A stretch of DNA of 64,000 nt from Myxococcales bacterium 68-20 (GCA_001899635.1 MKVQ01000033.1:1-64000), one strand, 5' to 3'. Shown: positions 9,923 to 19,499, numbered from the stretch's first letter. Notes: a model not told the origin generated them from the letters alone. A program made the numbers and translations.

Positions 9923-12220
9923 TTACGCCCTGGGACGACGGCGGCGCACGGCGGCCAGCACGGCCATGCCGCCGACGGCGAGCAGCGCCACGCCCGAGCC
10001 GGAAGAGCCGTTCGGTCGCGCGTTGCAGAGGATGCCGTTGCCCTGCGCGACGATGTCGTCGTCAACGCCGCCCGCCCCGGCGTCTCCGACGGAGCCGCCG
10101 CAGGTGCCGATCGCGTTCGTCTCCGACGAGCACGTCTTGCCGCTCGGGCAGCCGTTGCCACCCTGGCCACGGCACCCGTCGACGCAGGTGCTGGTCGCTT
10201 CGTTGCACACGCGACCGCTCACGGCGCCGCCACAGTCGGCGTCGGTCGTGCAGCGCTCGTCCGACGACGCGTCGACACAGGTGCCGATGTCGTTCGTCTT
10301 CGAGGTGCAGACCTTGCCGCTCGGGCAGCCGTTGCCGCCCTGGCCACGGCAACCGTCGACGCAGACGAGGCTCGTGTCGTTGCACACGCGCCCGCTCGTG
10401 GCGTTACCGCAATCCGGATCGGTCGTGCAGCCGACGCAAACGGCGGGGAAGCCCTCGTCGATGACGCCGTCGCAGTTGTTGTCCTTGCCGTCACACACCT
10501 CCGCTCCGTCCGGAACGCAGCTGCAGGTGTTGGTGGCGACGTCGCACGTCGGGCGGAGCCCGGGGCAATCGCTATTGCTACCGCACTCGACGCAGACGAA
10601 CGGATGCGCGTCCGTCTTGCAGAACGGCGTCGGCGCCGCGCAGGGGTGCGACGCGTCGCACTCGTCGACGTCGACACTCGTCGGGGGATTCCCCGTGTCG
10701 GGACCGTTGCCGTCGGTGACTGCGCTGCCCCGGGGAGCGCCCTGAACGCCCGCGGCGGAGATCGTCGCCTGGTTCGAGATCTTGCCGTTCGCGTTCGCGT
10801 CGACCGTGACGCGGAGGGTGACGGTGGTGGTCTCGTTCACCGCGAGCGAGCCTCCCACCGTCCCGTTCGCGCCCGTGCCGAGACGGACGGTGACCTCCCT
10901 GGTCGCGGCGTTGTAATCGGCCTGATCGTCGCCGGCGGCGTCGGTCTTGGCTCCCTGGTTCGCTCCCGCCGTGATGGAGATCGAGCCGGGGACGTACGTG
11001 ACGCCCGCCGGCAGCGGGTCCGTGAGAACCGTGCCGGTCGAAGCGTCGTTGCCCGTGTTCTTGACGACGATCGTGTACTCGAGGACGTCGCCGGGCAGGA
11101 GGCCACCGCCGTTCACGTCCCTCACGTTCTTCGTCGACGTCGAGAAGTCCGGCGCGAAGGTGGAGATCGAGGTGACGAACCCGCCGAGGAGGTAGACGTC
11201 CTGGGAGGTCGTGGCCTGGATGGTCGCCGACGTCTGACCGCCCGTGAGCTTCGACTTGATGTCGATGACGTCGAGATCGATCCCCGACATGCTCCTTGCC
11301 GCACCAGTGAGCTGGGGCAGATCACCGGCGTTGGACACGGCCGCGCCGAGCAACGAGCGCGTTCCGTTGAAGAAGTTGTTCGACGGGTTGACCCCGTTCG
11401 ACAGGGCAGCGCCGCCGTTGAAGAAGAACTGGTCGCCGGCGATGCTGTCGTCGCCTTCGAAGGCGACGACGCCGAGCTTGCCATCGAAGCCTGCGTTCGG
11501 GACGCGGAAGCCCGAGAGCGTCGCTTGCACGTTGTTGCCGCCGTAGACCGTATCGAGCCCGTCGAAGAGCGCGAGGTTGCGCGGCGGGTCGGACGCGAGC
11601 TCGTAGAAGACCGCCATCCACCAGCCAGCGTAGACCGTGTCGTTGTCGAGGTTGACGACGTTGCGCGCCTCGACGCCGCTGATCCGGTACGCGCCCGCGC
11701 CGTGCTGCTTCACGAGCTCGGTGATGTTCGCGACGGACTGGTACGCGTACTGGCTGGAGATGCCCGCGGTCTGGGAGGCGATCGCGGTGACGTTCTGGGT
11801 GAAGACGCCGGGGCGCTCGATCACCGCGTCGGCGTCGACCGTATTCGTCGCCATGGTCGCGGACCAGTAGAGGTACGCGTGCGTCACCCTGGCGCCCGCC
11901 GGCAGCACGAGCATCGCGGTGCTGCGCGCCTGGGCGACGGTGATCGAGGTGTTCGCCGCCGCCTGACCGGCGGCGGGCTCGTCGGCGCGCCAGAAGATGT
12001 CGGCCGCCGAGTCGCCCTGGTTGCTCCCGCACGCGCCGACGGTGCCGACGACGGGCGCCGGCGTGTTGTTCCCGCAGTCATGCCCGAGCGTGTTGCCGAG
12101 GAGCACGAAGTCTCCGCGCTGATCGACCTGCACGCGCAACGCGGGAGCTGCGGATGCCGTGTTCGCGATGAGCCCGAGCGCAGCTGCTCCGAGTACCGAG
12201 AATGCCTTCTTACTTCGCAT
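9923..12220 (-). CDS. Cys-rich, DUF11-containing MYXO-CTERM surface protein (TraA-like layout)
   Basis: The 765-residue exported protein has a cleavable signal peptide ('NTASAA' near residue 24). Next come about 320 beta-rich residues with many 'DTVYAGWWMAVFYEL'-type strands, then a DUF11-like domain at about 355-490 ('VLEYTIVVKNTGNDAST', 'LTDPLPAGVTYV'). A Cys-rich stretch at about 505-710 holds two near-identical blocks 'GCRGQGGNGCPSG' and one 'CDGKDNNCDGVIDEG' motif. The C-terminus is Gly-Ser spacer, hydrophobic helix, then RRRRPRA, which fits MYXO-CTERM sorting, although the usual Cys directly before the helix is not obvious. Its ATG lies inside the ompA-like gene (11-base overlap) behind GGGAGAG, so the two are translationally coupled. 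I see no PA14-like domain, so calling it TraA would go too far. Confidence 0.8.
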   Translation of the reverse strand: MRSKKAFSVLGAAALGLIANTASAAPALRVQVDQRGDFVLLGNTLGHDCGNNTPAPVVGTVGACGSNQGDSAADIFWRADEPAAGQAAANTSITVAQARSTAMLVLPAGARVTHAYLYWSATMATNTVDADAVIERPGVFTQNVTAIASQTAGISSQYAYQSVANITELVKQHGAGAYRISGVEARNVVNLDNDTVYAGWWMAVFYELASDPPRNLALFDGLDTVYGGNNVQATLSGFRVPNAGFDGKLGVVAFEGDDSIAGDQFFFNGGAALSNGVNPSNNFFNGTRSLLGAAVSNAGDLPQLTGAARSMSGIDLDVIDIKSKLTGGQTSATIQATTSQDVYLLGGFVTSISTFAPDFSTSTKNVRDVNGGGLLPGDVLEYTIVVKNTGNDASTGTVLTDPLPAGVTYVPGSISITAGANQGAKTDAAGDDQADYNAATREVTVRLGTGANGTVGGSLAVNETTTVTLRVTVDANANGKISNQATISAAGVQGAPRGSAVTDGNGPDTGNPPTSVDVDECDASHPCAAPTPFCKTDAHPFVCVECGSNSDCPGLRPTCDVATNTCSCVPDGAEVCDGKDNNCDGVIDEGFPAVCVGCTTDPDCGNATSGRVCNDTSLVCVDGCRGQGGNGCPSGKVCTSKTNDIGTCVDASSDERCTTDADCGGAVSGRVCNEATSTCVDGCRGQGGNGCPSGKTCSSETNAIGTCGGSVGDAGAGGVDDDIVAQGNGILCNARPNGSSGSGVALLAVGGMAVLAAVRRRRPRA

Positions 12221-14018
12221 TGTTCTCTCCCTTGGCCGCCTTCTCGACGATCTTGAACTCCACGCGCCGGTTCTTCTGACGTCCTGCTTCGGTCGTGTTC
12301 TCGTCGATCGGCGCGCTCTGGCCGTAGCCCTTCGCGACGAGACGTCCCTGGTCGATGCCGCGCGATCCGAGCGCCTTCTTCACCGAGTCGGCGCGATCCT
12401 GCGAGAGCTTCTCGTTGCCCTTCACGGTGCCGCGGTTGTCGGTGTGTCCCTGGATCTCGAGCTTGAGGATCTCGGGGTGCTCCTTCAGCACCTCCGCGAC
12501 CTCGTCGAGCAAGGGGTCGCTCGCCTTCTTGATCGTCGCCTTGGCCGTGTCGAACTGGACCTGCTGGAGGATGAGGATCGCGCCCTCGGTGACACGCACC
12601 GCGGTCGGGCATCCGTTCTTCGTCGGATCCGGGTCCGGCTTGCCCTTCTCGTGCACGCACGCGTCGACGTCGTCACGGATGCCGTCGCCGTCGGTGTCGG
12701 GCGGGCAGCCGTTCGTCTTCGGATCGTTGGTCTTCACGCCCTTGAGGTCGGGGCACGCGTCCACGTCGTCGTAGATACCGTCGCCGTCACGATCGGACGG
12801 GCAGCCATTCTTCTTCGGGTCGTCGCTCTTGATGCCCTTGACGTCGGGGCACGCGTCCACGTCGTCGTAGATGCCGTCGCCGTCGCGGTCCTGCGGGGGC
12901 GGGCAGCCGTTCTTCGCCGGATCGTCGCTCTTGAGCCCGAACACGTCGGGGCAAGCATCGACGTCGTCGTAAATGCCGTCCTTGTCGCGATCGCTACGGC
13001 CCGGACAGCCGTTCTTCGCCGGATCGTCGCTCGGATCGCCGAAGTTGTCGGGGCAGGCGTCGACGTCGTCGTAGATGCCATCCTTGTCGCGATCGGCACG
13101 CTGCTCCGGCGTGTACGCGAGCATGAGGACGCCTCGGAACTGCGGGGTGCCGATGCCGCTCGTGAGCCCGGGGCCGAAGCCCGCGCCGAGCTCGATGTCA
13201 CGAACGACGCGATACCGCGCGCCGAGAAGCGCCTCGGCGTTGGTCGTCCGCTTGCTGACGTTCTCGGTCGACAGCGCGACGTTGACCTCGGGACCGACCT
13301 GCAGCTGTCGCGACTTTCCGAAGAGGACGCCGAGACCGGCGCCGCCCTTCACCATCGTGCCCTGCTCGACACCGCCGTAGTTCTGGAGCGAGCGGAGCTC
13401 GGGGCCGGCCGCCGCCGACCAGACGATGCGGTCGGTGCGCCCGCCGACGATGAGCTGGGGCATGCCGCGCACCTTGCCGTCACCGACGAAGGCGTTGCTC
13501 TCGCCCGTGGGGAACCAGACGTAGCCGCCGACCGCGAGCTGGAACGCGTCGTGGTACTCGCCGAGGAGGCGAACGCGGAGACCCGCGCGGAGATCGCCGA
13601 ACGCCGTTCCGCTCGGTGACGCGAACGCGTTGCCACCTGACGTCGGGCTATCGCCCCCCTGGTAGAGGGCGAGGGGGAGGTTGACGTTCAGGTTCACGCG
13701 GTTGAAGAGGGAGAACGAGCCGTTCAAGTGCATGAACAGCTGACTGCTGACGACCGAGCCGACCTCCGCGTCATTGCTCGACCGGCGCAGGACCAGCGGG
13801 TTGTGCGCGTAGTCGCCGAGGAGCATCAGATGCGGGGTGGCCTGTCCCGCCGCGAACGGCGACTGGACGCCGAACATCCGGTCTCCCGCCGGCGCTGGAT
13901 CGAAACGATTGAGGGGTAGTCCTTGCGCCATGGACGGGATCGCCCATGCGACCACCGAAGCTCCAAGGAGAGCGGAGACACATTTCGAAACTCGCATGCT
14001 CGTCTTCACCTGCTTCAT
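12210..14018 (-). CDS. OmpA-family protein with five thrombospondin type-3 repeats
   Basis: From the ATG at 14018 the protein has 602 residues; another ATG at 13997 has a better ribosome-binding site (AGGTG). After a signal peptide ('SMAQG') come about 270 residues of probable outer-membrane beta-barrel. Five Ca2+-binding thrombospondin type-3 repeats of the form 'DRDGDGIYDDVDACPD' follow (about 310-460). A C-terminal OmpA peptidoglycan-binding domain (about 480-595) contains 'QVQFDTAKATI', 'IQGHTDNRG' and 'NRRVEFKIV', with the Asp and Arg that contact diaminopimelate. It should span the outer membrane and clamp to the wall. It is first in a coupled operon with the Cys-rich MYXO-CTERM protein, like TraB with TraA in Myxococcus. 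Confidence 0.9.
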   Translation of the reverse strand: MKQVKTSMRVSKCVSALLGASVVAWAIPSMAQGLPLNRFDPAPAGDRMFGVQSPFAAGQATPHLMLLGDYAHNPLVLRRSSNDAEVGSVVSSQLFMHLNGSFSLFNRVNLNVNLPLALYQGGDSPTSGGNAFASPSGTAFGDLRAGLRVRLLGEYHDAFQLAVGGYVWFPTGESNAFVGDGKVRGMPQLIVGGRTDRIVWSAAAGPELRSLQNYGGVEQGTMVKGGAGLGVLFGKSRQLQVGPEVNVALSTENVSKRTTNAEALLGARYRVVRDIELGAGFGPGLTSGIGTPQFRGVLMLAYTPEQRADRDKDGIYDDVDACPDNFGDPSDDPAKNGCPGRSDRDKDGIYDDVDACPDVFGLKSDDPAKNGCPPPQDRDGDGIYDDVDACPDVKGIKSDDPKKNGCPSDRDGDGIYDDVDACPDLKGVKTNDPKTNGCPPDTDGDGIRDDVDACVHEKGKPDPDPTKNGCPTAVRVTEGAILILQQVQFDTAKATIKKASDPLLDEVAEVLKEHPEILKLEIQGHTDNRGTVKGNEKLSQDRADSVKKALGSRGIDQGRLVAKGYGQSAPIDENTTEAGRQKNRRVEFKIVEKAAKGENNAK

Positions 14019-14522
14019 CACCCCCCGGCGCGTTCCCTTCCGCGCGTGGCAATGCTCGTGCCGGCGACCTCGCACCGACGCGGGCGCGGCGAAACGCGAT
14101 ATGACACGAACAGAAACGCGTTTGGGGTGAAAGCGATGAGAATTAGCTGAGCCGTTCGTGAGGTAGCGCTACCTCACTGCAGCGCCGGCGCTACACCAGT
14201 GCCCGGCGACGGCGCTTCATCGAGCTCGCTCGCGCCGATCACGAGCTCGGCGAGTCGCCGTCGGCGCCCGCGGCGGAGAACGCCCTCCGAGACCGAACGC
14301 GCGAAGGTCATCGGGCGCGCATCGCGATCTTGCCGAGGCGCAGCGTCTGCCCGGACCGACAGCGCCGGAGCCGTACCCGATTCAGGGGCGACCGGGGAAC
14401 CGGTGCGAGCGCGAGCGCGGACGCGCGGCCGGCGACAGCGACGGAGCAGCGGCCCACGACATCGCGAGCCGCTCCCCGTCCCTGCGCCCGCCGCCGGGCC
14501 CGAATCGATGAGTGAGTGACCG
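14019..14522. other. 504-base gap with operon leader and palindrome; no gene seen
   Basis: Upstream region of the ompA-like operon. It holds the perfect palindrome at 14158-14177 and otherwise GC-rich sequence without a convincing reading frame. The flotillin gene ends at its right edge, so a promoter for the operon must lie here. Confidence 0.5.
14158..14177. promoter_or_regulatory. Perfect 20-base palindrome, possible operator
   Basis: gtgaggtagcgctacctcac is fully self-complementary with no spacer, the shape expected of a dimeric repressor site. It lies about 140 bases upstream of the ompA-like start. No adjacent T-run is present, so a terminator for the flotillin gene is less likely. Confidence 0.4.
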
Positions 14523-16592
14523 CTACTCGCCGGCGCCGGTCGGCCCCGAGCGCATCGCGCCCTTGAGACGGGCCGTCGCCGCGGGATCGTTCACGAGCAG
14601 CTTCTCGACCAAGCCGAGCACCGCCTCGTCGTCCGGACGCATCGCCGACTCGACGAGGCTCTTCACGTGCGGGCTCGCGTCGACCGCGCCGTCGATCGCC
14701 TGGCCGACGCTGACCGCCTTGACGAAGCGCTCGAAGAACGCCCCGTCGCCACCGACGATGTTGAACTTCGCGTTCGAGAACGCCTGCGCGAGGATCTGCG
14801 CCTGCGCCGACGCCACGCTCGTCTTCGCGTGGATGGTCTCGAGCTCGATCGTCTTCTCCTTGTCGAGACGGAGCCGGAACTCCTCGTGCTCGCGACCCGC
14901 CTCGTCGAGCGCCTTCATCGAGGCGGCCTTCTCGGCGATGCCGGCGGCCTCGGCGACGAGCTTCTCGCGGGTGACCTTCGCGAGCGCGAGCCCCTTCTGC
15001 TCCTCGCCCGACGCCTCGGCGACGAGCTTCTCGCGGAGCGCAGCGGCCTCGGCGACGCCGAGCTTCTCGATCGCCTGCGCGTCCGCCTCCTTCACCTTCA
15101 CCTTGGCGAGGCCCTGCCGCTCCTCGCCCGCCGCCACCGACTGCATCTTCTCGAGCGCGATGCGCGCGTCGACGAGGCCCTGCTTCTCCGTCGCGACGGC
15201 CTCGGCCTCCTTCACGCGGGCCCTCGCGAGGCCCTCCGCGGCGGCCTCGGCCTGGGTGCCTTCTGCGAGACGGATCTTCGCGCGCGCGAGCTTGTCGGCG
15301 GTCTCGAGCTCGGCCTCCGCCGTGATCGACTTCTGCCGCGCCGCGTGCTTCGCGACCTCCTCGGCGGCCTCGGCGGCCTTCACCTGCTTCACCAGCGCAG
15401 TCGCGGCCTCGGCCTCCGCCTGGATCTTGAGCGCGTCGCGGTCGCGGTTCGCGGTGGCGATCGCGCGCACGTCCTTGATGTGCTCCTCCTCGACCGCCAC
15501 GGTCTTCTCGACGGCGATGCGGGCGCGGACGACGTCGGCGATCTCCTTCTTCTGCTGCTCGACTTCCTTGTCGCGCGCGATGCCGACGAGGGCGACCTCA
15601 CGCTCGCGACTGATGGCCTCGAGCTGGCGTGCCTTCTCGACGCGTTCCGTCTCGACGGCGACCTCGCGCTCGCGGTTCTTCTGGGCGACGGCGACGCCGC
15701 GCTGCTTCGCCTGCTCGGCGATGAGCGACTCTTCTTCGTTCTTGTGATGAACGATGTGCGTCTTCTTCGACTCGTCGCTCGCGACGCGCGCGGCCTCGTT
15801 CTGCTCGCGCGCCTGGGCGATCGCGATCTCCTTGTGCTTCTTCGCCTCGGCCTCCGCGCGGCGCTGCTCGAAGGCGAAGATCGCCTCGTCGGACTTGAGG
15901 TTCTCGCTCCCCATCTCCATGCGCTCGCGCTGGCGGAGCTCGTTCGTCTTCACGTTGTGCTGGACGGTGATCTCGGTGATCTTCCGGATACCGTCGGCGT
16001 CCATGATGTTGTCCTTGTCGAGCGCCTCGAGCGGGGTCTGCTCGAGGTAGTCGATCGCGGCGTCGTCGAGGATGAAGCCGTTCAGGTCCTTGCCGATAAC
16101 CTCGATGATCTTGTCCTTGAAGGCATCACGCTTGGTATAGAGCTCCTCGAAGTTGAAGTGCTTGCCGACGGTCTTCAGGGCCTCGGCGAACTTCGACGTG
16201 AACAGCTCCTCGAGCGTCCTCGGATCGCTCGCGCGCGCGCAGCCGATCGACTGGGCGACCTTCAGCACGTCGTCCGCGGTCTTGTTCACCCGGACGAAGA
16301 AGGTGACCTTGATGTCCGCGCGGATGTTGTCGTTGCAGATGAGGCCTTCCTTGCCGCGACGATCGATGTCGATCGTCTTGACGGAGAGGTCCATGGTCTC
16401 GGCGCGGTTGATGACCGGGTAGACCATCGTGCCGGTGAACGCCACCATGGCTTCCTTGCCCGTGGTGTTGACGATCAGCGCCTTGCCTTGCTCCACCTGG
16501 CGATAGAACCGCGCGAACATCGCGAGGATGCCGAGGAGGATGATGAACAGCGCGCCGATGATGGCGCCGACCATGATGACTGTCTCGGACAT
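14523..16592 (-). CDS. Flotillin / YqiK-type SPFH protein
   Basis: From the ATG at 16592 the protein has 689 residues. It starts with a single membrane helix (about 5-28, 'MVGAIIGALFIILLGILAMF'). An SPFH/band-7 domain covers about 40-230. A very long Ala/Glu/Lys coiled coil runs from about 240 to 560 with EA repeats typical of flotillins, followed by a C-terminal oligomerisation region. Flotillins scaffold membrane microdomains. The frame is open 222 bases further upstream, but the extension is Arg/Gly-rich and would put 74 residues before the anchor, so it was rejected. In many bacteria YqiK is encoded next to YqiJ; here a YqiJ-like gene lies 3 kb away (19496-20302), with two other genes between. 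Confidence 0.92.
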   Translation of the reverse strand: MSETVIMVGAIIGALFIILLGILAMFARFYRQVEQGKALIVNTTGKEAMVAFTGTMVYPVINRAETMDLSVKTIDIDRRGKEGLICNDNIRADIKVTFFVRVNKTADDVLKVAQSIGCARASDPRTLEELFTSKFAEALKTVGKHFNFEELYTKRDAFKDKIIEVIGKDLNGFILDDAAIDYLEQTPLEALDKDNIMDADGIRKITEITVQHNVKTNELRQRERMEMGSENLKSDEAIFAFEQRRAEAEAKKHKEIAIAQAREQNEAARVASDESKKTHIVHHKNEEESLIAEQAKQRGVAVAQKNREREVAVETERVEKARQLEAISREREVALVGIARDKEVEQQKKEIADVVRARIAVEKTVAVEEEHIKDVRAIATANRDRDALKIQAEAEAATALVKQVKAAEAAEEVAKHAARQKSITAEAELETADKLARAKIRLAEGTQAEAAAEGLARARVKEAEAVATEKQGLVDARIALEKMQSVAAGEERQGLAKVKVKEADAQAIEKLGVAEAAALREKLVAEASGEEQKGLALAKVTREKLVAEAAGIAEKAASMKALDEAGREHEEFRLRLDKEKTIELETIHAKTSVASAQAQILAQAFSNAKFNIVGGDGAFFERFVKAVSVGQAIDGAVDASPHVKSLVESAMRPDDEAVLGLVEKLLVNDPAATARLKGAMRSGPTGAGE

Positions 16593-16800
16593 GGACGACT
16601 CTCTTCTCCCCACGAGGCCGTGAGGCCACTTCCCAGGTTCCCCACGCCAGGGTGAGGCCCCAGCACGGGCGAGACATCCGCCCGCGCCCCCGTCTCCGGG
16701 AGCGGAAGGGTCGCATGTCTTGTTCGCGGAATGGAGCGACTTTTTTCGCTTCCGGGGCCGTCCTCGACACACGTACAGGTGTGCACCCATCGAAACGACG

Positions 16801-16842
16801 GAACCCCGGAGCAATCAGCTCGAGCTGATCGCCTCGGGGTTC
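16801..16842 (-). terminator. Long hairpin after the trypsin-fold gene
   Basis: About 19-base arms, aaccccgg... and ...cggggtt, with a few mismatches around a perfect central palindrome atcagctcgagctgat. It begins 35 bases past the stop of the minus-strand gene ending at 16877. Confidence 0.6.
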
Positions 16843-16876
16843 GAACGATGGCCAAACGATGGCCAGCCGCTCGCGC

Positions 16877-18445
16877 TCAGCGGCGGCGGCGAACGAAGGC
16901 GGCCACGCCGAGGGCGAGGCCGAGCAGCGGGAGCCCGGTGCTCGCGTTCGTACCGTTCGGGCTCGCGGAGCAACCGTTCGACGAGGTCTTCTTCTTTTTC
17001 GCGACGGCGACCTCCCCCTCTTCGTCGTCGCTGCGGAAGTCGTCGTCGCTCGCGTCATCCGACGTCGACGGGTCGGAGTAGTCCGAGTCCGACGACGAGC
17101 TGGGAGCGGTCGTGTCGGCCGGCGCGGGCGGCTCTGCGTCCTCGGGCTTCGCGTCGTCCGGCGTCTCGGCAGGCTTGTCGGCGGCGCCGACCTCGAGCTC
17201 GAGCGTTTTGTCGACGCTGAAGCCGTTGGCGATCCCGTCGATGTCGCACTGGGTCCAGGCCTCGCCGCCGTTGGCGGAGGCGCGGAACGCGACGACGTAC
17301 TCGCCGTCGGCGAGCGCCGAGACGATGCCCTCGAACGTGGCATCGAACGCCGCGCCGCGCTTCGTGGCAGCGGCGGCGGCGCGCGCCGGAAGCCAGCGCA
17401 TCTTGGTCGGCGCGCTCTTCAGCGCGATCCCGAAGCGTCCGAACGGAGCGGAGCGGGCCTCCATGTCCTTGAACGAGACCTTCGCCGTGACCTTCGCTTC
17501 GCCGCCGGCGGCGATCGGATCGAGCTTCGCCGTCTCGATCTTGCACTCCGTGACGGTGCCGCCCGACTCGTAGCCCCACAGCCCCTCGGGGACGTAGGGG
17601 AAGTTCCGGAGGATCGGCTTGTCGATCACCAGCGGCTTGAACGCGTCCGGAGCGAACGCGCGAAGGAAGTCGGCGTAGCGACCGAGCTGCACGACCTTCC
17701 ACGCACCGGCCGAGCACTCGGCGGCAGCGGCAGCAGGGTCCGCCTGTCCGTTCGCCGGATCCGCAGCAGCTCCCTCGGCCGCGATGACGAGGCCGGTGAG
17801 CCCGCATGTGCCGCGGATGTTGAAACCGGCGATCTTGGTCCCCGTGCTCGAGCAGACCGGCGCGCCGAGATCGCTCGCGCAGAGCTGGCTGCCCTGGGCC
17901 GGGAAGACCGTGCTGTGCTTCTCCGTCTCCGAGGTCATCCGCCCCTTGATCGAGGACGCTTCCCCCTTGTCCGGATCGAAGAAGCCCGCGCCGTCCGCCG
18001 ACGCGATGCCGTTGATCGTGTAGCCGTCGCGGAGCGGCGCGTGCGTGATGAGCGCGCGCGTTCCGCCGATCCCGCGGTCGAGCTCGATGACGGCGATGTC
18101 GGCGTCCGCCTCGTCGGGGACGTGGACCGCGGCGATCCTCGCGCGGGTTCCCTTGCCGTCCTTGTTCGCAGCGCGTCCGACGACCATGCCCGGCTTCGCG
18201 CACGCCTTCGCGGTCACGGCGACCTTCTCGCCGAGGAGCGCGCCGGCGCACTTCGGGGGCAGCGAATTCGCGCCCTCGAAGAGATAGACGACCGGCGACT
18301 CGATCGCGCTCGTCCCACCGGTGACGTCCTGCTGGGCCTCGTCGGCTCCCTCGTCGTCGGCCGGCGCGCACCCGACGAGGCTGCTTGCAGCGGCGATCAA
18401 CAGCGAGAGACCGAAAGCGGTGGTAGCCGAGCGCATGCTCGACAC
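16877..18445 (-). CDS. Catalytically dead trypsin-fold lipoprotein with MYXO-CTERM-like tail
   Basis: The protein has 522 residues, with an export signal and lipobox 'SLVGC' (Cys26). Residues about 45-290 follow the S1 protease pattern: 'CAGALLGEKVAVTAKAC' aligns with the Cys42-Cys58 segment and 'DIAVIELD' with the Asp102 strand. The catalytic His is Ala81 (TAKAC for AAHC), and the GDSGGP loop reads 'SDLGAP' (191-196) with Ser replaced by Leu. Two of the three catalytic residues are therefore lost, and it is best read as a binding protein. A second beta domain (about 300-410) and an Asp/Ser-rich linker lead to 'NGCSASPNGTNAS', a hydrophobic helix and RRRR, a MYXO-CTERM-like end. A start three codons downstream is also possible. 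Confidence 0.8.
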   Translation of the reverse strand: MSSMRSATTAFGLSLLIAAASSLVGCAPADDEGADEAQQDVTGGTSAIESPVVYLFEGANSLPPKCAGALLGEKVAVTAKACAKPGMVVGRAANKDGKGTRARIAAVHVPDEADADIAVIELDRGIGGTRALITHAPLRDGYTINGIASADGAGFFDPDKGEASSIKGRMTSETEKHSTVFPAQGSQLCASDLGAPVCSSTGTKIAGFNIRGTCGLTGLVIAAEGAAADPANGQADPAAAAAECSAGAWKVVQLGRYADFLRAFAPDAFKPLVIDKPILRNFPYVPEGLWGYESGGTVTECKIETAKLDPIAAGGEAKVTAKVSFKDMEARSAPFGRFGIALKSAPTKMRWLPARAAAAATKRGAAFDATFEGIVSALADGEYVVAFRASANGGEAWTQCDIDGIANGFSVDKTLELEVGAADKPAETPDDAKPEDAEPPAPADTTAPSSSSDSDYSDPSTSDDASDDDFRSDDEEGEVAVAKKKKTSSNGCSASPNGTNASTGLPLLGLALGVAAFVRRRR

Positions 18446-18575
18446 GTATCCAAATGTCGTACCATTCGCCCATGTTGAAATGATGGGGCTTTTCTGGACG
18501 CGGGTGGATCGATGGACTGCGCGGAGACCACCCCGACGAACCAGGAGCCCTCTTTCGACCTCGAGGCCTCGGCTC

Positions 18576-19499
18576 TCATCGATGCGAGCGCGGACGCGAG
18601 CCGACGCGCGGGTCCCGAGCTCTCACTTGATGAAGAGCGAGCTTCACCGTGGTCTCTCCCACCATCCGGATCGCCCACCCGTCGAGCACCGTCGAGAGGA
18701 CCGGGAGGTGACCGAGGAGGGGCGCGACGCGCCAGGCGACGTTGTTGATCGCCCGGAGCGGGAGCTCGCGGCGGCTCCGCTCGGGTAGTCCGCCGAGCCG
18801 GCGTAGATCGCGAGGCACGATCGCCACCGCGGCGGGCCCGAACGTCCAGGCGGCGAGCCGCAGATCGAGGGCGGTCCGAGCGGAGAGCCTCGGCCGCGCC
18901 ACGAAGTCGATCGTGGCCGTGGCCGTATCCGAGACGCAGAGCTGCGGGCGCACGTCGGCGAAGTACCTGCGATACGACGCGACCGAGTCCGGCACCATCG
19001 CGCGCGGCAGTCCGATGAGCTCCGCCGCGACGACCTGCTCCGCGAGATAACGATCGCGCTCTGCATGTGTGAGGTGACCGGCATAGGCGCGGTACGCCGC
19101 GAGGAACGAGTGGACCTCGGTGCAGTGCACCCAGAGCATCGTCTCGGGGTCGTCCGCCGAGAACTGCTTGCCGGTGACCGGGTCGATGCCCCGGACCCGC
19201 TCGTGGACCTTCTTCACGCGCGCGGCGGCGGCGAGCGCCGTCTCGCGATCGCCGAAGACGACGGACGCGACGTACGCCGAGGTTCCGCGGAGGCGCTTGA
19301 GCGGGTCCCTCCGGAAGTCAGAGTACTGCGCCACCCCCGCCATCGCGAGCGGGTGCATCGTCTGGATGATGAGCGCACGGAGGCCTCCGATGAGGGCCAC
19401 CGGATGGCCGATGACCTTCCAGCTCACGCTCCCGGGCTCGAAGAAGCGCGTCGTTGCGTCGGTCCCGGCGTCAGGCCCAGAATCCACGCCGGCGCTCAT
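18576..19499 (-). CDS. MpaB/DUF2236 family oxygenase
   Basis: The 307-residue product begins with an ATG at 19499 that overlaps the TGA of the upstream gene by 4 bases (ATGA), so the two are co-translated. It carries the DUF2236 signatures 'IIQTMHPLAMAGVAQYSDFR', 'VFGDRETA', 'VHERVRG' and 'LWVHCTEVHSFLAAYRAYA'. This family includes fungal MpaB and latex-clearing protein relatives, in which His residues bind haem b for oxidative cleavage of lipophilic substrates. The substrate here is unknown. Coupling to a membrane protein of the YqiJ/NfeD type suggests work at the membrane, but that is inference. Confidence 0.85.
   Translation of the reverse strand: MSAGVDSGPDAGTDATTRFFEPGSVSWKVIGHPVALIGGLRALIIQTMHPLAMAGVAQYSDFRRDPLKRLRGTSAYVASVVFGDRETALAAAARVKKVHERVRGIDPVTGKQFSADDPETMLWVHCTEVHSFLAAYRAYAGHLTHAERDRYLAEQVVAAELIGLPRAMVPDSVASYRRYFADVRPQLCVSDTATATIDFVARPRLSARTALDLRLAAWTFGPAAVAIVPRDLRRLGGLPERSRRELPLRAINNVAWRVAPLLGHLPVLSTVLDGWAIRMVGETTVKLALHQVRARDPRVGSRPRSHR

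Noticed and set aside
9848-12256. Plus-strand 802-codon open frame
   Set aside because: Antisense to the DUF11 protein; Ala/Arg/Val-rich with no recognisable fold.
9923-14018. Naming the pair traA/traB
   Set aside because: General architecture is similar, but no PA14-like domain or clear sequence identity can be seen.
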